A stretch of 64,000 nt of DNA from Diphasiastrum complanatum (lineage: Eukaryota > Streptophyta > Lycopodiopsida > Lycopodiales > Lycopodiaceae): assembly GCA_029204225.1 (NCBI GenBank), contig CM055093.1, positions 3,460,974 through 3,524,973 of the forward strand, read 5' to 3'. Below are positions 46,606-56,423 of this stretch, piece by piece. The notes below the pieces were generated by a model, which was given only the letters and a program-made list of their open reading frames with translations, did not search any database and was not told where the DNA came from. Within the stretch, counting starts at the first letter, position 1. Each line of letters starts with the position of its first letter. Made by a program: the position numbers and the translations under genes.

Positions 46606-47413
46606 TGTTGGGGGTATTCCCAACAAAGTGTAAATAAATAAAATTATTCAATAAAATGTGTTGCGAGGGCATGACATCCTGCGTGTATAAGCCCATGGCC
46701 CAATGAGCATGCAAGTGAAGTTGTAAATAAAATAATAGACTTGGGCCCTTTGTAATCAAAATAAAACTTGAGGCCCAAAGTCAATTCTAAACTTGGAGTT
46801 TACTTTTTAGAGTTGGGTCCAATTTTGGACTCACATGAATCTTGTGATTTTCAATGTACTTTTTGTGGACCCTTGGATCAAGTTGGGTCCAAGATGAATG
46901 GATAGGATCAATGTGAATATTAGCCAATAGGATTGAGGGGCAAGGGCCTTTCCCATTTTATAAATAGGCACCATTTGTACACTATTTTCATGCTTAATAG
47001 AGAGGAGGAGACTCTATCATTTTGAGAGCTCAAGCATCCTCATTTGCTAATCAATCTTGCTTATGTTATTGTTGTGATTGCTTGTTATTTTCATTTCCCA
47101 TGCTTTTTGGTTATGCTAGTTAAGGTTCTTCCATAAGCAATGACATTGAGCATTTGAGCTAACCTCCATCTCATCTCTCTCTCTCTCTTCTCTCTTCCTC
47201 TCCTTTTCTATCCCTTTCCTTCACCCAAATAATGATGAATGTTAGTATAGAGGAGTAGAGTTAAGGGAGAGTAGTGTTAGTGGTGAATAGAGTTAGGGAG
47301 GAAATAGGAAACTAACTAAAATTAGCATCTATGCATAGTTAGGTACCTATCCAGTGATCTAACCCTTGTTGACAGGCGGGAGGGCTATACTATGCGAGAT
47401 CTTTGACCCTACA
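46606..47413 (+). repeat. G1 Gypsy LTR 3 (3' LTR)
   Basis: TGTTGGGGGTATTCCC to CCCTACA, 808 bp, colinear with LTRs 1 and 2, with the TATA region (ccattttataaataggcacc near 46953). It is followed by non-G1 sequence (atctgtggcatgc), so it is the right end of copy 3. The expected target duplication has no partner in the window. Confidence 0.88.
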
Positions 47414-48040
<627 letters not shown>

Positions 48041-48073
48041 ACCCACCAACCGTACCCACAGCTAGCAAAGTCT

Positions 48074-48116
48074 CTCAGGGGCAGTTAGCACCCCTGAGAT
48101 GGAGTGCTAATTGCCC
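48074..48116. other. Two overlapping, mutually exclusive hairpins
   Basis: CTCAGGGG (48074-48081) pairs perfectly with CCCCTGAG (48091-48098). Alternatively GGGCAGTTAGCAC (48079-48091) pairs with GTGCTAATTGCCC (48104-48116), with one mismatch. Both use 48079-48091, so only one can form at a time. They lie between the GA repeat and the end of the Penelope-like remnant. Confidence 0.6.
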
Positions 48117-48128
48117 ACCAAAAGAAAT

Positions 48129-49990
48129 TTAGCAATTTTTGGTAAAGTAAAAATTGTGTAAGAATAGGTTGTTTATAATCTCATATAATCTTCCTCTCAT
48201 AAAGCCATTACTTTGAAAAGCAAGAACAATGTTTCCGACCTCATCCATAAAAGTATCATGTTCGCTACAACAGAACGTGGTAGCAATAATTTGAGCGATA
48301 GTAACTTTATATGAGTTCATAATCGGCCTATTGGCAGTTAAGTGTATATATTGGAAAAACAAAAACGGAAGTTCCCTTTGCTTGTCAAATTTTTTTACCT
48401 GAAAGAGAATCAAAGATAAAGGTAATATTCAAAAAATTGACCGTATTATCCGAAGCATCTTCATTTTCTATGATGAGGTATTTCAAGGGATAGATCCATA
48501 AGGCATTATCATCGACACGAGCGTGCTCCCTGTCTAGAAATACAAGAGCATCTGTGTTGTTCATGGAACAAATATTATCAATATAACGGAAAGTATGCTT
48601 GAAGGCACGTAGGTATTCCACCTTTCCAAGTCGGGCAAGTCTTTTTATAAAATGTAATTCAAAGAATGACAGATACCAATTACACCATGTAGGGGAACAC
48701 ATAGGAATACCACAGACCTGTTTCCAAGTCCTGTTTCCTAATCTTACTATGCGATTGTTAATCAGTATAAAGATTCCATGTCAATCACAGTCCAATTATC
48801 AGTTTGATTAGTAACCCATTTTCAATTAAATTGCTTAAGGCTCGATTTCCATTGATAGGCAACTTTTTTGTTTTTACAAGACTTGAATGCATACCCTATC
48901 ATTCTCCGTATTATTATTTTTAGCCCATCAGGACCATTAAGAGGAATATTTTTATAGCATTTCGCGATGTCAGTAGACCACATCGAAGTGATTTTGTTAG
49001 GCACATTAAGATAAAATTCAGTGGATGAATCGCACTGCCAGAATAGGTTGGTATCCACATTTAGGATACTTCGGTATGAAGTTGCCAGCATACCAGGAGC
49101 TCCGGAAATAAACGTGGCCACTTTAGAAAAATAGCAGTCACGTGCGTAATCCATCTGAACACATTTTTATGTGCTTTGAAAGTACAAAGTAAGAAATGTA
49201 ATTATTCTTTTCCTATTAGAAAATAAGGTATTTTAGTAGCAAAAGTATTTCGGATCTTAATCATAGCCATGTCTAGTGTATTATCATTTTCTTTTGAAAC
49301 GGGGCAAAATCTAGACTCGACAATCTAACCAAAGCCAAATTTCTTACAAAATAGATGCACATAAAACATGGGTTATGTTGAGCCTTATCCACACCATTCA
49401 CATTTAGATTGGTAGTAATCCAATTACGCTCATCAATGGCATTTGTAAGTTTTTTGTTCATAATACTTTTTCCATGTAGCCACTTGGTATTTTTCAAAAA
49501 GTTTGTTACAGCATCTTTGCAAATCAAGGCATGTTCCATAACAGTCTCATGATCAATATTTTGATAAGCAGGTAAAAAACTTGCCAATTCAAACCATCCA
49601 TGATAAAGTTCTAAAGCTACCTCATTTATATTAGACTACCGCAATGGGATGTGATTAAGTCCTTTGTTCAAGTCATTCTTTAAAACTTTGCTTCTGATAA
49701 TTCTAGTATCCATCAAGACAACATGCCCAAAAATTTCCGAAATGAACTCTTTAAAATGTTTAGTGTAAGCAAGTACAAGGTGGAATGTTGTCAACATCAA
49801 AATCACAAAAAACTTGAAAGGGTTTATACCACTCATGCTTCAAATGTGGAAAATAAGACCAACCAAACACGACAAGCTCAAAAGTTTCATCAATATGACC
49901 AAAAATCTGAAGTAAGGTTTCAGCATATAGTTGTTTAACATCAATCATCTCAAAGCATCTGCTATAATAACGTAAATGCAAAAAAAAACT
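48129..49990 (-). pseudogene. Penelope-like element reverse transcriptase remnant
   Basis: Minus-strand fragments in order: IPPCTCLH, EFISEIFGHVVLMDTRIIRS, LNKGLNHIPLR, a linker with NPCFMCIYFVRNLAL, then ISGAPGMLATSYRSIL, STDIAKCYKNIPLNGPDGL (first catalytic Asp of RT), MCSPTWCNWYLSFFELHFIKRL, FKHTFRYIDNICSMN (catalytic box), WIYPLKYLII, VNFLNITF, and the thumb-like LPFLFFQYIHLTANRP. These blocks fit the RT of Penelope-like retroelements (PLEs), not LTR or LINE elements. The catalytic YIDD is YIDN, and there are stops and frameshifts near 49633, 49270, 48830 and 48400. No GIY-YIG endonuclease was found on either side. Confidence 0.7.
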
Positions 49991-51073
49991 TCATTCTGTC
50001 TCTTTTAACCACTAGTCGTCGTCTACCAGTATTGCTGACCTCCAATATGCTTGTTTCTTCTAAGTCCTCCTGCACATGGATCAATCATGATAAAAGTTCG
50101 GTTTTTGATAGGAAGATCCTTCTTCCATCATTGCTTTGCCCTTCTTTGCCTTTGTTTGGAAAGTACTTTCTCTTCCTATTATTGCCACTTCCTGATATGA
50201 CTCGGCTTGGATTGTTCAGATTGAAGGAACCCATTTTTTTGCTAGTATTCTGGAAGTATTTGTCTTGCAAGGTAGAGAAGCTAGGTTTTTTCAAAAGGCA
50301 TTCAATTTCTCGAACGTTTTCAGCATCGCCAAGGTGTGCAAGGAGCTTGGCAGTAGGGTTTATGAAAATTCAATGGCAGCATCAATCATGTATTGTCGGA
50401 TATACAAAAATACAATGTGGGACTTGACAACCTCTCTAGTAGGTTTATGCAACCAAAGGAAGAAGGCATTAAGCTGATTTTGCATAGACGCACCAGGAAA
50501 GAAAATGGAAATATTATTTATTATATACCAGATAGAGTGATTAAACCATATGATAGAAGAATTATTTTTGCACTTATCACCGCATCTGCACTTAAAGAAG
50601 GGTCTTTTCCAGTTCCAGATTCTAGCTTGATGAATACCACATCGTTCTTGTTTATAATCTAGTTCGAGTACTCCAATGGCCTATTATGTTTCTTAACAGG
50701 AAGAGCGTCCAAGTAAAAAATTGACAGTGCCTCTACGGGCATAACATGTTGGGTAAATTGTAACAATAGAATAAAGCAATGTCATGCAAAAAAGTAGCAA
50801 TCGAAAGATACACTTGTTGTAATAGCCTGGGATTGAGGGTGTTAATCTTGGACAAGGACTTTCGAGAGTACTTAGAATACTTATGGTTTTTTTCCAATCC
50901 ATTCTAGTAGGTTTTATCAAGTGTAGTTGACTTACTTTGAACTTCAACTTATGTTTTGTGGTAAAAGGCAATACATGGAAATGGCTATGGGTTTTTTGGA
51001 ATGAAATGCTCTGTGCCCATAAAGCCCATGATCATTTATCCACGAAGGGCTCAATGGGCATATAGCCCATGGA
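49991..51073. other. Unassigned region upstream of the PLE; short unknown ORF
   Basis: The minus strand holds a basic open stretch (50294-50085, containing SGSGNNRKRKYFPNKGKEG) that might be an N-terminal part of the PLE protein. On the plus strand a frame from about 50384 to 50662 (DIQKYNVGLDNLSSRFMQ ... PYDRRIIFALITASALKEG) looks protein-like, but I recognise no family. The remainder is AT-rich with no clear feature. Confidence 0.25.
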
Positions 51074-51290
51074 CATTGTTCTATAAAGCAAAATGTGTCA
51101 TTTCACATCTATCGTTGCAACTCAATTGATAGGTGTCGCAGCTCGCTGAACAACAAGAGGAGGAGAACGATAATTTAGCCAATGCATTGTTCCATAAAGC
51201 AAAATGTGTCATTTCAAATCTATCGTTGCAACTCAATTGATAGATGTCGCTGAACAACAAGAGGAGGAGAACGATAATTTAGCCAATATT
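51074..51290 (+). repeat. Tandem duplication, 111-bp period
   Basis: cattgttctataaagcaaaa ... gataatttagccaat at 51074-51184 is repeated at 51185-51286 with few differences; the second unit lacks a gcagctc segment. No function apparent. A T10G15 homopolymer follows at 51341-51365. Confidence 0.85.
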
Positions 51291-51809
51291 CATGCAACAT
51301 AAACATGTGAGGATTAGGTTTTATGCTTTTTGAACCCATGGTTTTTTTTTGGGGGGGGGGGGGGGACTCAAAAGCATAAAGTCCTGTTTTTTTTCCTTAA
51401 GAGACGGGCCCGTCAAAAGCATACGAAGGCCTCTTCCATATGCCTTTATATCTCACAAAAAGCATGAATAAAGTGAGACATGACGTGGATTCCTATGGAG
51501 CCAACCATATCTAGAACAAGCACTTTAAAATTTAAGGCCTTTCCATGTGGCCTACACCTCTCCACGTTCAATAATCCGAGCGAGAGAGAGACATGGGGGC
51601 TACGGGATTCAAATATCACGTTGGCCCAATGAATGCTAGCCGCGATTTGCCACCTGTACCATTTTTAATGGTGACAATTATGCAACGTGGCAGAATCTCC
51701 TTTCTTGAGAGAAAATCCAACGGTTTTGAGCTCAAAGCCCTAGCGTGCCTTAAGATACAGCCAAGTGAGCCAAGTGAGACGGGGGGGGTGGAGCGAGCTT
51801 TCTTAAATC
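51291..51809. other. No gene seen; possible upstream promoter region
   Basis: Contains the T/G homopolymers at 51341-51365, an imperfect repetition around aagcata, and GC-richer DNA with cacgttggcccaatga near 51618 ahead of the TATA box. The open frame at 51593-51832 is probably chance. Confidence 0.35.
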
Positions 51810-51823
51810 TATATATATTTAAA
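51810..51823 (+). promoter_or_regulatory. Candidate TATA box
   Basis: TATATATATTTAAA about 30-40 bp ahead of a purine-rich gagagtgtggatggcgggg start and a splice-donor-like CAG|GTAAAT at 51908-51913. It could be the promoter of DET1, whose exons begin 4.6 kb downstream on the same strand, or of another transcript. Confidence 0.4.
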
Positions 51824-51834
51824 CAAGGCTAGGT

Positions 51835-51910
51835 GTGATGAGAGAGTGTGGATGGCGGGGATTTCAGCATTTTCTTGCTGTTCTTGTGGCGATCGAGAGC
51901 AGAGCAACAG
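51835..51910 (+). other. Candidate first exon ending at a splice donor
   Basis: A short stretch downstream of the TATA box with ATG at 51852 (MAGISAFSCCSCGDREQSN) and then CAG|GTAAAT. It does not resemble the N-terminus of DET1 known from other plants, so it may be a 5' untranslated exon or chance. Confidence 0.25.
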
Positions 51911-51992
51911 GTAAATGCGAGAGCGCCGCTTCCCAGGTTTCACAATTTCACAAGTTCTTTCTTCTCCCGCTGCTTTACAGCTCAAAAAGCTT

Positions 51993-52228
51993 CATTCCAC
52001 TATACCCCCCCCCCCCCCCCCCCCCCCCCCTTACCCCGCCCAAAGGGGTTGGCCTAGTTGGTTAACTTGGCATCCAAAGTTTCTTTGGTCCCAAGTTCGA
52101 GCCTCCCTTGGAAACCAAGAAGCATTCCACTATACCCAACGGGGTTGGCTCAGTTGGTTGGCTTGGCATCCAAAGTTTCTTTGGTCCCAGGTTCGAGCCT
52201 CCCCTTGGAAACCAAGAAGCATTCCACT
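51993..52228 (+). repeat. Tandem tRNA-derived SINE-like repeat with poly-C tract
   Basis: Two units, 96 bp apart, each begin ggggttggc and carry RNA polymerase III internal promoter boxes. A boxes are TGGCCTAGTTGG (52050) and TGGCTCAGTTGG (52146); B boxes are AGTTCGAGCC (52094) and GGTTCGAGCC (52190). The rest of a tRNA cloverleaf is not obvious, as in SINE heads. CATTCCACT occurs at 51993, 52123 and 52220, flanking the units like a target duplication. A C26 run lies at 52005-52030. Confidence 0.6.
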
Positions 52229-55200
52229 GCTTTAGAATTTCAAATTTGAGCATACATATGTTAGGGATTGATGTATTAAAGCAGGGGATGCTTGAAGAAG
52301 CAGGCCTCAGGCCACTACTGCTTTGGGAACAGCAGCAGCAAGGCAATTCATTTTTGTTCAAGTTTTCTTGTGTGTTGTGTAATGGCAAGATATTAGAATT
52401 TTGCTAGAAGATAATAGTATGTTTCTTGATACTGTATATCATTGCTAACGCTTCCTTTTCTGTGGTGGTATAGTTCATCTCAGCATCCGTCAGTACCTGC
52501 TTGCAAGCTAGATTGGATAATCTTTCTTACACTCTTGGTAGCCCATTATTAACGGGAATGTAAAGGAGTATGAGGATTCTCACAGAATTAGGGTTCAGTG
52601 AAGGCATTTACGTTTGTTCTGGTCGGCAACGTGATGTGGCGACGCTGGCATGGCAGCACGAGATCACTCATTCATACGAGATTTTCATCATCTTCAGCCC
52701 TTTTTGCGTGCTGAAGAATCAGCTGGGAAGAAGCAATTGGAAGAAGTAGGAATTTGGCAAGAGCTGGCGATATCATATTTGCACTGATGTTGAAACACAG
52801 TGAAAACATTCTGCATCGGTTATTTGCTCGTGAAACTTGTCGGGCTGCTCCCAATACGCATGTAAACAACCCTTCCTTTTGCTCGTACTTCAAAACGTTC
52901 CTCGTATTCTGCTGTCTTGTAAGCGTTACATGAAGAGACTTACGCTCAACCTCAAAATTGGACTTGCAGTTGGCCAAATTAAAAGCTGCATGTGCTGAAA
53001 TGCTGAACAAACTAGCGCTTTCGGAATAGCCTTCTTACAGTAATCATATTCAATGTTTGTTGTGGCATGCAATTTGTCACCTATTCTCTTTGTGAAGATC
53101 TTTTGTTGTTCATGGCTTGTTAAATTGTGGAAATATATTTCATAGCAGAATGTGATTGCTCTACTACTAAGTTTAGGGTGTAGTTCATGGCTTATCAAAA
53201 TGTGGACACTTTTTTGTAGCAGAATGTCATTGGCTTAGGAACTAAGTTTAGATGAATTTCTGGCGTATTGACTGTGTCATTGATTGTGAGCTTATAGCTA
53301 TTTTTTTTCAACAAGTAATATCCTTCCAATTTGAGTTTGTCTCTTTCCAAGCCTTTCACCTTGACAGCAAGCAATTGCAATTGCTTTCAGCAATATAGCA
53401 GGATGCTTCCATAGTGAAACCTATTAGTTAGCCGCAGAAAAGTTTTTCAATGAAGTGGAGCTTGCTACCTCTTTCAGAATACGTTTTTATTTCTATTTAT
53501 TTTTTGTGAATATTGTTGGAAATTGCTTGCACCATAGGTTTCTGGATTGCATACAATCCAAGATCTTGACGTAACTTGAGATTTAGACCAATGACATAAT
53601 GCGGAAAGAAAGAGCAAATCAAGAAACCCTAACTTGAGTCTTGCTCACATAAGTACATCAATACTTCATCAATTAGCAAGGAAGAAAGCACAAAGACTGT
53701 TCAACACCATTGACAACTTACATCCAACTCTTAGAATCCAATCTAAATACTTCGTTGAGATGTGCATTGGCTTACAACATCCTAGGTGGTACAAGTTTTC
53801 ATGACTGCTTATGGGCCAAAATTTTCAATACTTAAAGTGTCCCTCAAGCTTCTTGAAACTTCATCACCACCTATATCTATGGGCCAAACCTACGACTTAT
53901 AAATACATGAATCACTTGGAACTCGAGCCATTATCAAATGATCGTTAAAGACCACAGGGGCCTTGAGTACATCTGATTGGTACTAGACCTAAATGGAACA
54001 TGCTCCTATTGATGTTCCAAATGTGTTGTGTTTCGTAACGTGACCTTATGCCTTTTTTTCATTTATTTGTATTTTCTTTTGAATTAGTGAGAAACAGGGA
54101 ATGACATTGGGCTGCTTTAAAAATACTTTGACATAAAAAAACCATTAATGCATTAATAAAGACTTCTATGATTTATACATATGCTACTTTTGGCTACCTT
54201 AAAATAGCTTCAATTCTATTTGGATAGTGGCTGAACTAAGAAAGTATGGTTATTCCTACAAAAGAGATGTGATTCAGTAATATGGTATATTTAGTAATAT
54301 GATTTCATGGTACTGGATGGCTTGGGCCCCTTCTCGTATTTTGCAGATTTTTGTTAAGGTTGGGAGATCTTAGCCCTAATCTCAACAATAGTTTCCTAGA
54401 AGCTTCTCTCAAGCGCATACAAATTCATTGTGCAACTATGGTTTACATGAATTTCTTTGGAGGAGATGTTTAGTTGTGTTCCTTTGTAGGCCTTGCACAC
54501 CATTGCCATGTGGTTGTATGGTGTTCTTTGTAGGGTATTACTATTTGATCAAAATTACATGATATTGTGTATTCTTCTTCTTGTGATGTGAGTTCATAGC
54601 ATGATATTTGAGCACTTTCCTTGCGCCGTTTATCATCCATAGCTCCGCACTTTCTCGAGTTACACTCCTAATTTACGATGCTATTTAGTTTTCTTTCTTC
54701 TTTGTTGTCCATAGTTCATAGATCAGATAATTTGAAATCTTTTTCTCTTTCTCATAGTACTTTCATAGGTTAACATAGTAATTTTGATCACGTGCTCCAT
54801 TAGCATTCTAGATGGCTACCTTAGGAAGGTACATTACATCAACAACGGGCTTTGTTACAAAAGTTAATGGAATCACCTTTGATATAAGCAATAACCCTTC
54901 CAACAATCTATCCAACAGTCTATCTAACAGTTTGTTCACCATCTATGCAATAGATCTTGCAACAACTCTCTTCACACACATTACCTACACTTGCTTCAGG
55001 TCGTAGTGCTACCTTTTGTCATTAATGTTCAATTTGATCTTATTTCTTCTTGTGTATCCTGGAGGCTACACGACATCATTTGTCTACAATTTCAAGGATA
55101 AAGTATGACTCACTATGTATTCTCGCTCATCTGATAGCAATGATGTTACATGGTTTTAGTAAATTATAATGGCCTTTGATGGTCCTTAGTTTAGTGTTTC

Positions 55201-56423
55201 ATTATCGACCATGTTAATTGAGTTCTAGGGTTTGAGTATATTTTATTGGAACTTGCTGAACTGGGAAACCTGGAGTTCTTGGACATGTTGGGGGATTTTA
55301 GCCCTACTCTTAACCATAAGTTATTGGAAGCTTCTCTTAAGGGACTCCAAACTAGCGCAAATAGGATTTTGACAAATGATTCTACAACTTACGATACTGA
55401 TGGTTATGTTTCTTTGTAGGAGACGCTTAGTATTGTTCCTTTGTAGGAGGACCTGCACACTAGTTTCATGTTATATTTATGGTGATTTTTGTAGATGATT
55501 ATTATTTGATTAACATTACAATATCTACTGTTCTTTATGTGATGCCTTGTATGTGATTTGAGTTTGTAAAGGTTTTTTTTTTGGACTTTTCAAAGCCTTC
55601 TACATGTCATTGACGACCAGCACATCCATACAGTATGTATCCAGGGACTTTGCCACCACATATCTGTTCTTACTTTACATTAGCAGCCAATTCACCACCC
55701 AAAGCATCTAACTGCCATTTTGCCATTTTCAAATTCACTCGTTGACACCTTCCAAGACACTTCTCGTTCTTTCACCATGAAATCCACAATCAGACTTTTA
55801 TCATAAATTTCAGTCTTACTATATTTTTCAGTACTACCATTCAAACAGACATATTAGTGTCAGTTTCACTTCCACAAACAGTCCATTCCATATCACCAGT
55901 CAGTATTTATGTGCAGTGTCAGAGGACAAGTTTTATTTTAGGACCTTAACTCTGTTTAAATGCCCTTGTACAACTTGTTTGAACATGTGCTAAAAGACTA
56001 CCACTAAATATTCAACTTCAAGTTTTTGGTGTTTTTTGGTTGGTTTTTGGCATTTCTCAAAAAGGTGACTCAAGGCCTTCCAAGTTCATTGATGATTGCT
56101 TTCTAGTAAAATCATAGTTGTATCTTGTGGCCCAATTTGTTTGTGCATTTGAACTTATTTGGTTTCTGTAGGGAGGTCAAAATATTTCTTATGTTATCCC
56201 TGACTGGCTTTGGCTTCCCTTCCCTTTTCCTTTCTCAATCTTTTTCCATTTGCATGAAGAAAGCAAAGTTTCATCTGTTTACAGGTTGGTATATTTAAGG
56301 ACTTGCGTCAAGATTGACCTCTGTGACACTGTTGATCCACCAAAGTTTGCTCTATTTGCTATATTCACTGTGGTTGGATTTTTTCTGATGCATGCCTCCA
56401 ATTTGGCCATATCTGATTGGCAG
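52229..56423 (+). other. Long upstream or intronic DNA of DET1, no coding exon recognised
   Basis: AT-rich with frequent T-tracts, as expected for plant intron. Contains a diverged tandem duplication (gttcatggcttgtt ... actaagttta at about 53108-53180 and 53182-53252) and a pair of diverged copies of about 240 bp (ttagccct ... gaagcttctct ... gttcctttgtagg ... tttgat) at 54360-54590 and 55288-55540. A T-rich tract and ttggcag at 56417-56423 form the acceptor of the first recognised DET1 exon. I searched by eye for the conserved N-terminal exon of DET1 and did not find it. Confidence 0.5.

Larger units (their letters stand above)
42228..47413 (+). mobile_element. G1 Gypsy copy 3, 3' half
   Basis: Colinear with 27247-30375 of copy 2 (integrase, noncoding motif-rich spacer, extra ORF) and then extends to the end of that ORF and a complete 3' LTR. 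Everything 5' of the integrase zinc region is absent. The remaining order is the one expected for a Tat/Athila-like element with an additional downstream ORF. Confidence 0.85.

Noticed and set aside
51593-51832. 79-codon ORF upstream of the TATA box
   Set aside because: No family, overlaps G-rich homopolymers and the putative promoter.
52045-52228. Two functional tRNA genes
   Set aside because: A and B boxes are good, but I could not form acceptor and anticodon stems; SINE-like is the safer call.
54812-55006. 64-codon ORF MATLGRYITST
   Set aside because: Short, inside apparent intron, low-complexity Asn/Ser repetition, no family and no conserved context.
56250-56423. N-terminal extension of DET1 by reading the open frame upstream of the exon
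   Set aside because: It starts at TTG, has a hydrophobic nonconserved sequence, and ends at a T-rich tract plus ttggcag that is a typical acceptor; the known protein begins differently.
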